A DNA stretch of 29,572 nt from SAR202 cluster bacterium (GCA_009391605.1 VFGQ01000079.1:1-29572); one strand, 5' to 3'. Positions 9,082-17,522 are shown, numbered from the stretch's first letter. Notes: generated from the letters alone by a model not told the origin. Made by a program: numbers and translations.

Positions 9082-9843
9082 TTATCTAAATAGATCTAGC
9101 TTTTTATCTCTTAAAATTTCCTTACTCCCCTGATCAGAAAATTGAAACTTAACCCCTCTTATTAGAACAGCTGGTATATTTAAAGATTTTTCCATTAATA
9201 TTTCAGCACCACCAGACAATTCATCTACTATACATATTTTAGTTGTATTTAGTTTTTCTCCAAATGCATCGGTATTATTACTATAATCAATTAAAGGATT
9301 AATTCCATAACTTCCTATTGAAATATTAGTTTGTCCTATTCTCCATGGTCTTCCAAAAGTATCACTAATAATAATACCTAAATTTTCTAGATTGAATTTT
9401 TGTCTTAAGTTTTTATAAATAAATTTTGCTGATTTGTCAGGATTTTTAGGAAGCAAAGAAACGTTATTTGTTCCATAAATATTTGATGAATCTATTCCGG
9501 AATTTGCACAAATATGTCCTAATTTAGTTTCTGTAATAATTATTCCCCTAAGTTTATCAATTTTAATTATTGATTTGCTTTCATCTATTATGAGCTGAAT
9601 AAGCTTTGGGTTTTTCTTTAATTTTTTCCCGAGTTCTATTGCTTTGCTTCCTGGGTTAACTGAGGAAAGATTTATTATTCTATCTTCAGATTTTGATATT
9701 ATCTTTTGTGTTATTACTAATACATCATTATTTTTTAGACATATTTTATTAGTATTTAATCCCTGATTTATTATTTTAGGGATATTATCTCCTGATTTTA
9801 TTTCAGGAATACCAATAATTGGTATAAATGTAAGTTTATTCAT
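9082..9843 (-). CDS. cofE: Coenzyme F420-0:L-glutamate ligase
   Basis: CofE adds glutamate residues to F420-0 in a GTP-dependent reaction, the last step of coenzyme F420 synthesis. The 253 residues match the stand-alone family: VITQKIISKSEDR near residue 44, the GIDxSN motif (NSGIDSSNIYG), LLPKNPDKSA, and the strongest block DTFGRPWRIGQTNISIGSYG in the middle; then DELSGGAEILMEK. In mycobacteria the homologous domain is fused to a nitroreductase-like domain (FbiB); here there is no fusion. It shows that this organism makes F420, a deazaflavin carried by archaea, Actinobacteria and some Chloroflexota. No other cof genes are nearby. It is convergent with the zinc-ribbon gene (ends abut) and divergent from glmU across 66 nt. 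Confidence 0.93.
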   Translation of the reverse strand: MNKLTFIPIIGIPEIKSGDNIPKIINQGLNTNKICLKNNDVLVITQKIISKSEDRIINLSSVNPGSKAIELGKKLKKNPKLIQLIIDESKSIIKIDKLRGIIITETKLGHICANSGIDSSNIYGTNNVSLLPKNPDKSAKFIYKNLRQKFNLENLGIIISDTFGRPWRIGQTNISIGSYGINPLIDYSNNTDAFGEKLNTTKICIVDELSGGAEILMEKSLNIPAVLIRGVKFQFSDQGSKEILRDKKLDLFR

Positions 9844-9909
9844 TTTTATTCATTAATTTTAATGATTATACTTCATAATTCTTTAATATTTATGATTTAA
9901 TTATAAATA

Positions 9910-11295
9910 ATGATTAAGATAAATTCTTTTATAAATACATTTGATATTGTTGTTTTAGCTGCAGGCAAAGGTTCTAGAATGAAAACAAGAACCGTGAGTA
10001 AACCTATGCATCTTTTAAATGGAATAACATTAATAGAATATTTGTTGTTCCATTTACCCATAAAGAATTTTAATAATAAAATTGTAGTTGTTTCACCAAA
10101 TTATGAAAATATTCAATCTAAAATAAATAATATTGATAATAAATTTATATATGCCGTTCAAAACAATCCTAAAGGTACTGGCGATGCGTTGTTCCAAGCC
10201 TTAAAAAATTTGAAATCTAAGTATGTTTTAGTGGTTAATGCTGATGTTCCATTAATTACTCAATCTTCATATCTTAATTTAATGAAGAATCATGAAAATA
10301 AAAAATTAACTTTATCATTGATCCAAGATAATTTAACAGATACTATACCAGGGGATTATGGCATTATTGAAAAATCAAATGATGGCAGTATTAAATCTAT
10401 CCAGGAAAAATCAAGAATTCATTATGAGTTTAATAATGAAATTTCTCCGCAATTTAATGTTGGAGTTTATTGTTTTGATGTTAATTGGCTACAAGATTGT
10501 CTTCCAAGTTTAACAACCCATTCTAATGGAGAGAAATATATTACTGATTTAGTGGAAATAGCATATAAGCAAGGATTTAATATAGGAACTTCTTATCCAG
10601 AAAATTCAGATGAATCTTTTGGAATAAATGATAATTATGAACTAAGTTTAGCTAATAATATTGCAAGAATGAGAAAAAATAAGCAATTAATGACTAAAGG
10701 AGTGGTTATTGTTGATCCTAATTCAACTTACATAGATTATAACTCTGATGTTGAAGAAGGCACTATTATATATCCAGGAACGCACATTAAGGGTAAAAGT
10801 ATTATAGGAAAAGATTGTAAAATTGGGCCTAATTCAGAATTAGATGATTCAATTATTGGGAATAATTCTATTATAAATAATTCTATTGTTACAAAATCAA
10901 AATTAGGTAAGCAAGTACACGTTGGTCCATTTAGTCATGTTAGGCAATTCACAGATATAAAAGATAATGTATTTATAGGAACTAATGTTGAAATTAAGAA
11001 TTCTACCATTGATTCTAAGTCTAAATTAGGACATTATTGCTATATTGGAGATAGTGTTATAGGGCAATTGGTGAATATTGGAGCAGGTACTGTAACTTGT
11101 AACTTTGATGGGGATAAAAAACATAAAACTAATATAAAATCAAATGCTTTTATTGGATCCGGTACAATGATAATTGCTCCTATTATTATCAATGAAGGAG
11201 CTAAAATTGGAGCTGGATCTGTATTAACGCAAGATGTTCAAAAATATTCTTTAGTTTATGGAGTGCCAGCTAAGGAAATCAGGGATTTAAGATAA
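9910..11295 (+). CDS. glmU: Bifunctional UDP-N-acetylglucosamine pyrophosphorylase / glucosamine-1-phosphate N-acetyltransferase
   Basis: GlmU acetylates glucosamine-1-phosphate and then transfers UMP to give UDP-GlcNAc, the precursor of peptidoglycan. The N-terminal uridyltransferase has VVLAAGKGSRM at about residues 14-24 and NADVPL; the usual PKVLH is here SKPMH. The C-terminal half is a left-handed beta-helix of hexapeptide repeats. The acetyltransferase residues known in E. coli are all matched: Arg in GPFSHVRQ, Lys in NVEIKNS, His and Tyr in LGHYCYIGD, Asn in VNIGAG, Lys in KKHKT. 461 residues is normal. No convincing Shine-Dalgarno site precedes the ATG. Its stop codon abuts the stop of the convergent lipoprotein gene with no spacer. 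Confidence 0.96.
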   Translation: MIKINSFINTFDIVVLAAGKGSRMKTRTVSKPMHLLNGITLIEYLLFHLPIKNFNNKIVVVSPNYENIQSKINNIDNKFIYAVQNNPKGTGDALFQALKNLKSKYVLVVNADVPLITQSSYLNLMKNHENKKLTLSLIQDNLTDTIPGDYGIIEKSNDGSIKSIQEKSRIHYEFNNEISPQFNVGVYCFDVNWLQDCLPSLTTHSNGEKYITDLVEIAYKQGFNIGTSYPENSDESFGINDNYELSLANNIARMRKNKQLMTKGVVIVDPNSTYIDYNSDVEEGTIIYPGTHIKGKSIIGKDCKIGPNSELDDSIIGNNSIINNSIVTKSKLGKQVHVGPFSHVRQFTDIKDNVFIGTNVEIKNSTIDSKSKLGHYCYIGDSVIGQLVNIGAGTVTCNFDGDKKHKTNIKSNAFIGSGTMIIAPIIINEGAKIGAGSVLTQDVQKYSLVYGVPAKEIRDLR

Positions 11296-12135
11296 TTATT
11301 TCTCTAAAGAAACCAAAAGTGGCGCGCTAGCTGAAGATCCTTGTTTTCCTTCTGCAATAACAGTGTAAATTCCTGTCCCTAAATCAATTGTAGATTCTAA
11401 TTTAAATGCTCCTGAATTATTAGTTGTACCGGAGCCAAGTATTTTTGTTGTATTAGAATTTAATATAATAGCTAAAATAAAATTCTCACTCGGGTTGAAT
11501 CCTGATCCATAAGCCACTGTAGAGCCATTAGGTACAGCAGCGGCAACTATTAAATTTGCGTCAGGAGAAATAAGATGTTTAGGTATAATTTGTTTAGGTA
11601 TAATTTGAATGGCAGTACTAGATTTACTATTTTTCGATCCCTTAGCTAAAATTGTATAAATCGATTGATTTACTATTTGAGAACTTATTTTAGAATTATT
11701 GAATAATGGTTTTGTTTTTGTAGTAAAAGATCCGCTTTTTGTAGTTAATGCAGTGCCGATTATAGATTCTAATGTATCAGAAATTTTTATATATAAAGTT
11801 ATTGTTTCTTCTGGTTTAAATCCAGACCCCCATATTTCAATTTCTTCTTGAATAGTAAATACTGTATTATTTATTGTAATTATAGTTGCTTGAGGTTGAG
11901 GAGCATCTTGCCCTTTTGGCCCTGTGCTACCTAATGGGCCTGGTGGTCCGCTTACTCCTTGAATTCCAGGTACTCCAGGGTCGCCTTTTTCTCCCTGATA
12001 TCCTGTTTCTCCTTGTTTACCTATTGGTCCTATTGGTCCTTTTGATCCTTTTGGTCCTACTTCTCCTTCTATGGTACATGATATTGTTAAAGAAAAAAGT
12101 AATACAAAAAATATTATAGTTTTGGCTTTGATCAT
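11296..12135 (-). CDS. Lipoprotein with collagen-like repeat and two tandem C-terminal modules
   Basis: 279 residues. The N-terminus is a hydrophobic signal ending FSLTISC, with Cys20 as the likely lipidated residue (Thr at -3 is not ideal for a lipobox). Eighteen uninterrupted Gly-X-Y triplets follow (GEV GPK GSK ... GPK GQD), then two copies of a beta-rich module. Each module has a GSGFxPxE core (WGSGFKPEE; YGSGFNPSE), a small-residue strand (TTKSGSFTT; TTNNSGAFKLE) and an ending like YTILAKG or YTVIAEG. The downstream end abuts glmU. It is a close relative of the lipoprotein at 12306-12896, which has one such module. The likely location is the outer face of the membrane as a stalked surface protein; ligand unknown. 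No strong ribosome site is visible. Confidence 0.85.
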   Translation of the reverse strand: MIKAKTIIFFVLLFSLTISCTIEGEVGPKGSKGPIGPIGKQGETGYQGEKGDPGVPGIQGVSGPPGPLGSTGPKGQDAPQPQATIITINNTVFTIQEEIEIWGSGFKPEETITLYIKISDTLESIIGTALTTKSGSFTTKTKPLFNNSKISSQIVNQSIYTILAKGSKNSKSSTAIQIIPKQIIPKHLISPDANLIVAAAVPNGSTVAYGSGFNPSENFILAIILNSNTTKILGSGTTNNSGAFKLESTIDLGTGIYTVIAEGKQGSSASAPLLVSLEK

Positions 12136-12230
12136 ATATATTTGGCTACTTAGTTGTTAATAATAATAATATATTATTGATTTAATTTATTATTTGGAAT
12201 TTGTTTTAAGTATATATTTCATTGAATTTT

Positions 12231-12278
12231 CACAAGAAAAGGGGAACTGAGTTTAAACTCAGTTCCCCTTTTCTTGTG
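12231..12278. terminator. Perfect 48-bp palindrome, probable bidirectional intrinsic terminator
   Basis: The 24-base arm CACAAGAAAAGGGGAACTGAGTTT is followed at once by its exact reverse complement. Inside lies a strong GGGGAACTGAG/CTCAGTTCCCC stem, flanked by AAAA on one side and TTTT on the other, the usual look of a terminator that works on both strands. It stands 27 bp past the stop of the collagen-like gene at 12306-12896 (minus strand) and about 95 bp upstream of the next lipoprotein start, so it should separate the two transcripts. Confidence 0.75.
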
Positions 12279-12305
12279 TATTGTCTAAATAATTTTTTAG
12301 TTTAT

Positions 12306-12896
12306 TTATTTAGCAGCAGTAACTTTTAGAGCAGCAGCAGCTGAACCGCCACCTTCTCCTTCAGCAATCAAAGTATAAACACCTTCTGGCCAGTCTTCTG
12401 CAATGCTAACTGTTAAAGAAACAGCACCGCTTGCATTAGATTTACCACCAACTAAGAATTTATCTAATCCGCCTTTAGCTGCTATAGCAGTTACAGCAAC
12501 TTGGCCATTTGCTTTAAAGCCAGCTCCGTAAATACTAGTTGAACCACCAGCAGTTGTTGCATCAGCTACTAAGTATGTAGGTGGACCAGGAGGACCGGCT
12601 GGACCGGTATCACCTGCGGCACCTTGTAATCCAGGTAGACCAGGTAGACCAGGTAGACCAGGCTTACCTTGTACGCCTTGTACTCCAGGTAGACCAGGTA
12701 ACCCAGGGTCACCAGGAGCTCCACTAGCACCTTGTAATCCAGGTAGACCAGGTTCACCAGAAATACCAGGTAGACCTGGTGCTCCGGGATTTCCTGCTGC
12801 TCCAGCTGGACCTGCGCATGCTATTAATCCAATGCTTAGTAATAGAGACATTACTATAACAGTGGACATCTTAATATTTTTTAAATTTCCTTTCAT
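12306..12896 (-). CDS. Lipoprotein with collagen-like repeat and one C-terminal module
   Basis: 196 residues. A lipoprotein signal ends in LIAC with Cys27 as the lipidation site. Twenty-six uninterrupted Gly-X-Y triplets run from about residue 29, rich in GLP and ending GPP GPP. A C-terminal module follows with [10 protein letters not shown], a [14 protein letters not shown] strand, [12 protein letters not shown], and an Ala-rich end. The module is homologous to those in the lipoprotein at 11296. Ribosome site GAGGGGG lies 6 nt before the ATG, the strongest in the window, which suggests high expression. Codon use is richer in G+C than its neighbours because of the Gly/Pro/Ala repeat. Collagen-like triplets in bacteria form triple helices, so a trimeric surface stalk is likely. 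An out-of-frame reading of the repeat is an artefact. Confidence 0.88.
   Translation of the reverse strand: MKGNLKNIKMSTVIVMSLLLSIGLIACAGPAGAAGNPGAPGLPGISGEPGLPGLQGASGAPGDPGLPGLPGVQGVQGKPGLPGLPGLPGLQGAAGDTGPAGPPGPPTYLVADATTAGGSTSIYGAGFKANGQVAVTAIAAKGGLDKFLVGGKSNASGAVSLTVSIAEDWPEGVYTLIAEGEGGGSAAAALKVTAAK
12631..12662. repeat. 9-bp tandem repeat within the collagen-like gene
   Basis: Three and a half head-to-tail copies of CCAGGTAGA (plus strand). On the coding strand each unit encodes one Gly-Leu-Pro triplet. Related imperfect copies occur nearby, for example around 12690 and 12740. Copy changes here would add or remove whole triplets without changing the frame. Confidence 0.85.
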
Positions 12897-12901
12897 TATT
12901 T

Positions 12902-12930
12902 CCCCCTCTAAATTTAGTAGGATAATTATA
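12902..12930 (-). promoter_or_regulatory. Ribosome binding site and -10-like element of the collagen-like lipoprotein gene
   Basis: On the minus strand a TATAAT hexamer (12925-12930) precedes an extended purine ribosome site GAGGGGG (12902-12908) and the ATG at 12896. No good -35 is seen 17 nt further upstream. The rest of the 253-bp spacer up to 13149 is AT-rich, and I see no gene or clear structure in it. Confidence 0.4.
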
Positions 12931-13149
12931 GAAATAAATCTATCTATATCTATAAAGATAACTAAAATCTAATAAAGTTGATTACAATATATGTTGATAA
13001 ATAATATTCGTCTGAAGGAAATCTGTCAACCCTTCTGTTAAGTTTTTGTCTCATAATGTTTATTTATTTAAAATCTTAACAATTTAATGGAGTATTTATA
13101 CTATATATATCTTAAGAAATATTAATTATTCGGTTACTAGTTATTAAGA

Positions 13150-13788
13150 TTAAAAAAGCATTGTTATTTTTTCGTTTAAAATATCTTTTGCTAATTTTAT
13201 AGATAAATTTGTATCACTTGCCACTTTAGTTTTCTCTGAATATTTTATTCTGAATTTAAAAAGCCAGTATATGAATTCTTTGTATGTATAGAGATTTATT
13301 GTGTTTTGCCTAGTAAATTTGATATTTTTAGCAAATTGCTGAAATAATAAATTTATATTTTTACCATAAATTTCCTCATAACCATCATATTCATTTATGG
13401 AATATAGAGAGTTTTTTAAATATTGCTGTGATTTTTGTATATAAATTAAATCTTCTATGATTATTCCATAATAAAAATTACGCATTTGACTCAGTTTATT
13501 TTTTGAAATTACTTTTTTCATATATTCATAGCTACTTTTATTGGGTAATAGTCCTGTAAAAATTAATTCATGGTATTTTTTTTTACTTAAATATGATTTT
13601 ATTGCTGAGCCTAATCTTTCTGTTAACGTCATCCAGTCAAACGCTTCGTTATTTATCCAATATTTATATTTGTATCCTCTATAAAATTCTTCGCTTATAT
13701 CCCAATCAGATATACAATCAACAACTGCTTTTTCCCAATTTATTCCATTTTCAATTTTACTTTTTAATTCTTGAATTAAATGGGTCAT
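13150..13788 (-). CDS. Conserved protein of unknown function, downstream of secA
   Basis: 212 residues, basic and rich in Tyr, Lys and Ile; no signal peptide or membrane segment. I do not recognise a named domain. Possible conserved-looking segments are FYRGYKYKYWINNEAFDWMTL near residue 35 (aromatic and acidic), FTGLLPNKSSYEY, RNFYYGIIIEDLI near 104, and YKEFIYWLFKFRIKY near the C-terminus. I have an impression of similar proteins in other Chloroflexota but cannot verify it. It starts 8 nt after the secA stop with no clear ribosome site, so it is probably expressed by coupling in a prs-secA operon. It could be a nucleic-acid- or ribosome-associated protein, but that is a guess. Confidence 0.75.
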   Translation of the reverse strand: MTHLIQELKSKIENGINWEKAVVDCISDWDISEEFYRGYKYKYWINNEAFDWMTLTERLGSAIKSYLSKKKYHELIFTGLLPNKSSYEYMKKVISKNKLSQMRNFYYGIIIEDLIYIQKSQQYLKNSLYSINEYDGYEEIYGKNINLLFQQFAKNIKFTRQNTINLYTYKEFIYWLFKFRIKYSEKTKVASDTNLSIKLAKDILNEKITMLF

Positions 13789-13796
13789 AAAATTTA

Positions 13797-16397
13797 TTAG
13801 GGATTCAGTATTAATTGTCCGTTAGGGCATTTTTTAATTTTTAAACCACACCCACAAGGACAAGGATCATTTCTCTTAAGTTTTTTTGTATTATTATGAG
13901 AATGTAATTTGGCTGGTATAGAGCTATTTTTTAAGTTGATTGATTGATTTGGATTGTTATCAGAAGTTGTTGTATGCAGTACATTTTTTATGATGCCAAA
14001 ATGAATATTTTCAATTAGGTCCTCAAATAATACCAAACTTTCTTTTTTGAATGTCATTAAAGGATCTTTTTGGGCATAAGATTGCAGTCCAATGCCTTGT
14101 CTCAGGTTTTCTATGCTTGTTAAATGATTTATCCAATAATAATCAATTATTCTAATAGAAAAAGATGAGATTATACTTAAATAGTGGTCTTCACTAGGAA
14201 AAGAATTTTTGTTTTCATTATATACATTCATTAATTTATCGAATATTAATGCCTCTAATTCATCAGATTTCATTTTTTCTAGCTCTGTGTTATTTGATGA
14301 AAGTATTTCCATTCCAAATTTATTTGTAAATTCTTGATTAATTAACTCAAAGAGATTTATAACTGATTTATCTTCATCAATCTGAATATCTGATATAAAT
14401 TTTTGTATTGTTTGTTCTGCTAAAGATTCAATGATTTTGCTTATATTGTCTTTTTCGATTAAATTTTTTCTTAATTTGTAAATAATGTCTCTTTGAGTAT
14501 TAGTGACATCGTCAAATTGAACCAAATGTTTTCTTATATCAAAATTATATGATTCTATTTTTACCTGGGCATTTTCTATTGTTTTTGTTATCATTTTGTT
14601 TTCTATTGGGATATCATCTTCAATTCCGGCCCATTCCATAAAGTTTTTAATTTTTTCACCACCGAATCTTGTCATTAATTCATCTTCTAATGAAACATAG
14701 AACCTTGTGCTTCCCGGATCTCCCTGTCTTCCAGATCTTCCTCTTAATTGATTATCTATCCTTCTAGCTTCATGCCTCTCTGTTCCAATTACATATAATC
14801 CTTTTAAATTAATTATTTCATTATGTTGGTTTTGCCATATATCCATTTCAGTGGTGTCTGATCCTCCAAGTATAATATCAGTACCTCTTCCCGCCATATT
14901 CGTAGCTACAGTGACAGCATTAATTTTGCCTGCTTCAGCTATTATCATAGCTTCTTTTTCATGGTTTTTAGCATTTAGTACTTGGTGGGTGATTTTTGCA
15001 TTTTTCAATAATTTACTTAAATGTTCTGATTTTTCTATGCTAGCTGTCCCGATTAGTATTGGACGTCCTTTGGCATGTGTATTTTTCACATCTTGGATTA
15101 CTGCTTTATATTTTGATTTTTCCGTTTTAAATACAAAGTCTGTAAAATCTTTTCTTATATTTAGTTTGTTAGTGGGAATGCTAATTACTTCTATACCATA
15201 TATTTTTAATAATTCTTCAGCTTCAGTTGTTGCTGTTCCTGTCATCCCTGATAACTTTGTGTACATTCTGAAATAATTTTGAAGTGTTATAGTTGCTTGA
15301 GTAATACTTTCGCTTTGAATTGTTACTTTTTCTTTAGCTTCAATTGCCTGGTGAAGTCCATCAGAATATCTACGTCCTGGCATTAATCTTCCTGTAAATT
15401 CATCAACTAAAATAACTTTGTTATCATTTACTACATAATCTTTGTTTTTTTCAAAAATAGCTTTAGCTTTCAAGGAATTTTCTAAGAAATGTAAGGATTT
15501 AACATTTTCTGTATCATATAAATTTGATAATTTAAGTGCACTTTCTGCTTTAGAGATTCCTTCTTCTGTTAAATATACTGATTTACTTTTTTCATCAATT
15601 TCGAAATCAGAATTTAATATTAATCTATTTGAGAGATTGGCAAATGTTAGGTAATCATTACTTTGTTGATTGGAAGAGCCGCTTATTATAAGAGGAGTTC
15701 TTGCTTCGTCAATTAAAATATTATCAACTTCATCTATTATTGCAAAATCAAGAGTTTTTTGAACTTTTTGTGATTGTTCATAAACCATATTATCCCTAAG
15801 ATAGTCAAATCCAAATTCACTGTTAGTTCCATAAACAATATCACATTCATAAATTTCTTTTCTTTCAGATGCAATAGATGTAATATTGTTATTTTGATCA
15901 GTCGTTAATTTATATGATGAGTTGTTTTGTAAATATCCTACACTTAATCCTAAAAAGCTATATACTTGCCCCATCCATATAGCATCTCTTTTTGCCAAGT
16001 AATCATTTACTGTGACTATATGCACTTTATTATTAGATATGGCATTTAAATAAGAGGGCAGAGTGGCAACTAAAGTTTTACCTTCCCCTGTTTTCATTTC
16101 TGCTATATTCCCTTCATTTAAAGCAAGCCCTCCGAGTATTTGTACATCAAAATGCCTCATCCCAAGAAATCTCTTTGAAGCTTCTCTTGCTATTGAAAAA
16201 CTTTTTACAATTAATTCTTCATTTGTACTTGTATTTTTTAATGATGATAGGCTCTGAGAGTATTTAGATAATTCCTCATCGGATAAGTTAATTAATTGAC
16301 TTTCTTGTTCATTAATTTTTATAAGAAGATGAGAGTTTTTATTAATAAATTTTTCGTTATTATCAGGAAAGATTTTTTTTATTAAATTAGTAATCAT
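13797..16397 (-). CDS. secA: Preprotein translocase ATPase SecA
   Basis: SecA is the ATPase motor that drives unfolded preproteins through SecYEG. The 866 residues include every motor motif: Walker A in AEMKTGEGKTL near residue 100, Walker B in DEVDNILIDEARTPLI, the preprotein cross-linking region with a FTGRLMPGRRYSDGLHQAIEAKE stretch split across its typical position, TNMAGRGTDIILGG, and RQGDPGSTRFYVSLEDELM. The C-terminus is a SEC-C-type zinc motif, but it reads CPCGCGLKIKKCP (846-858): the usual last ligand (His or Cys) is Pro, while the usual Ser of CGSG is Cys850. It lies 11 nt after prs and 8 nt before an unknown gene. It is the normal housekeeping SecA by length and motif content. Confidence 0.97.
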   Translation of the reverse strand: MITNLIKKIFPDNNEKFINKNSHLLIKINEQESQLINLSDEELSKYSQSLSSLKNTSTNEELIVKSFSIAREASKRFLGMRHFDVQILGGLALNEGNIAEMKTGEGKTLVATLPSYLNAISNNKVHIVTVNDYLAKRDAIWMGQVYSFLGLSVGYLQNNSSYKLTTDQNNNITSIASERKEIYECDIVYGTNSEFGFDYLRDNMVYEQSQKVQKTLDFAIIDEVDNILIDEARTPLIISGSSNQQSNDYLTFANLSNRLILNSDFEIDEKSKSVYLTEEGISKAESALKLSNLYDTENVKSLHFLENSLKAKAIFEKNKDYVVNDNKVILVDEFTGRLMPGRRYSDGLHQAIEAKEKVTIQSESITQATITLQNYFRMYTKLSGMTGTATTEAEELLKIYGIEVISIPTNKLNIRKDFTDFVFKTEKSKYKAVIQDVKNTHAKGRPILIGTASIEKSEHLSKLLKNAKITHQVLNAKNHEKEAMIIAEAGKINAVTVATNMAGRGTDIILGGSDTTEMDIWQNQHNEIINLKGLYVIGTERHEARRIDNQLRGRSGRQGDPGSTRFYVSLEDELMTRFGGEKIKNFMEWAGIEDDIPIENKMITKTIENAQVKIESYNFDIRKHLVQFDDVTNTQRDIIYKLRKNLIEKDNISKIIESLAEQTIQKFISDIQIDEDKSVINLFELINQEFTNKFGMEILSSNNTELEKMKSDELEALIFDKLMNVYNENKNSFPSEDHYLSIISSFSIRIIDYYWINHLTSIENLRQGIGLQSYAQKDPLMTFKKESLVLFEDLIENIHFGIIKNVLHTTTSDNNPNQSINLKNSSIPAKLHSHNNTKKLKRNDPCPCGCGLKIKKCPNGQLILNP

Positions 16398-16408
16398 TTT
16401 CAGAAAAT

Positions 16409-17377
16409 TTATATGTTATTTTGTTTAAATAATTCACCCACTGATGAACCTTCATGTATTCTTTTGATTGCTTCTCCAAATAAGGTTGCAATAGAAACAT
16501 TATTGAATTGAGTATTTTTAGCATAATTGTGGGGCAATGAATCAGTTATAAAATATTTACTAATATTTAATTTTGATAATTTCTCAATAGCATTTTTTGA
16601 AAATACCCCGTGAGTGGCCGCACAATAAATATTTTTAACAAAATTACTTTTTAATACTTCTACAGTAGATTCTATTGTTCCTCCGGTGCCAATTTCGTCA
16701 TCCACTATAAACGCATCCCTTCCGGATACATCACCAATTAAATTATGAGATTTGACTGTTTCGCTATTATCATTTCGTGATTTATCAGCTATTGCAATTG
16801 ATGTGTTTAGAATTGTAGCAATTTCTCTTGCAATTTTCGCTCCACCAAGATCAGTGGCAACTACTACAGCATCATCTTTATCTTTCATAATAGATTTTAA
16901 TTTATTTGCTAGAATTGAGCTGGCGGTTAATTCATCTACAGGGATATTAAAAAATCCTTGGATTTGCCCAGCATGCAAATCTAAAGTTAAAATTCTATCT
17001 GCACCTGAAATTGTAATCAAATCTGCAACTAATCTTGCTGTTATTGGGACTCTTGGTTGATCTTTTTTATCTGTTCTTCCATAAGGGAAATAAGGAATAA
17101 CAGCAGAAATTCTTCCCGCAGAAGCCCTTTTAGCTGCATCAATAAAAATTAATAATTCCATTAAATTGTCATTTACAGGAGTAGAGACAGGTTGAATTAT
17201 AAATACGTCTTTTTCTCTTATGTTTTCCAATATACGAACAAATGTATTATCATTACTAAATTTAAATATTTCAGCTTTTCCAGGATTAATGTCAAGATAG
17301 TCACATATTTTTTTTCCCAATTCAGGATGAGAAGTACCTGCAAAGATTTTTAATTCACCATAAGCTCTATTTACCAT
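16409..17377 (-). CDS. prs: Ribose-phosphate pyrophosphokinase (PRPP synthetase)
   Basis: Makes PRPP from ribose-5-phosphate and ATP for nucleotide, His and Trp synthesis. 322 residues, typical of class I. Motifs: FAGTSHPELG at the N-terminus, the flexible-loop region YFPYGRTDKKDQPRVPITARL, the metal/ATP site DLHAGQIQGFF, and the PRPP-binding loop VDDEIGTGGT. The usual catalytic KRR-type loop is less canonical (IADKSRND). It is first in a likely prs-secA-unknown operon and divergent from lysA. A TATAAT preceded by TGT at 17425-17433 may be its promoter. Confidence 0.95.
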   Translation of the reverse strand: MVNRAYGELKIFAGTSHPELGKKICDYLDINPGKAEIFKFSNDNTFVRILENIREKDVFIIQPVSTPVNDNLMELLIFIDAAKRASAGRISAVIPYFPYGRTDKKDQPRVPITARLVADLITISGADRILTLDLHAGQIQGFFNIPVDELTASSILANKLKSIMKDKDDAVVVATDLGGAKIAREIATILNTSIAIADKSRNDNSETVKSHNLIGDVSGRDAFIVDDEIGTGGTIESTVEVLKSNFVKNIYCAATHGVFSKNAIEKLSKLNISKYFITDSLPHNYAKNTQFNNVSIATLFGEAIKRIHEGSSVGELFKQNNI

Positions 17378-17424
17378 ATAATTCCCAACTTAGAATATAA
17401 GTAATTATATATTAAGACAATTGA

Positions 17425-17433
17425 ATTATAACA
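17425..17433 (-). promoter_or_regulatory. Extended -10 element, probable prs promoter
   Basis: On the minus strand the sequence reads TGTTATAAT, an extended -10 hexamer. It would start transcription near 17418 and leave a leader of about 41 nt. No good -35 hexamer is found at the right distance, as is common for extended -10 promoters. Confidence 0.45.
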
Positions 17434-17460
17434 TTTTATTTATAACACTCTCTATCTCAG

Positions 17461-17489
17461 TTGATAGATTAAATTATAAGAATTAAGAT
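17461..17489 (+). promoter_or_regulatory. Candidate promoter of lysA
   Basis: TTGATA at 17461-17466 (five of six bases of the -35 consensus), a 17-nt spacer and TAAGAT at 17484-17489 (four of six of the -10). Transcription would start near 17496. GAGGA lies at 17512-17516, seven bases ahead of the ATG at 17523. Confidence 0.4.
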
Positions 17490-17522
17490 AGAAATGTAGT
17501 TATTATTTTTTGAGGATAATTA

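Noticed and set aside
11886..12119. Leucine-rich open frame on the plus strand opposite the collagen-like lipoprotein
   Set aside because: It is the antisense reading of the Gly-X-Y repeat; the Leu/Val pattern follows from the repeat's codons, with no ribosome site.
12569..12757. Out-of-frame minus-strand frame with repeated VYLDYK
   Set aside because: It is a shifted reading of the same 9-bp repeat in the collagen-like gene.
12580..12790. Repeated short units suggesting a CRISPR array
   Set aside because: The repeats are 9-bp tandem units coding Gly-X-Y triplets, with no constant long repeat and no unique spacers.
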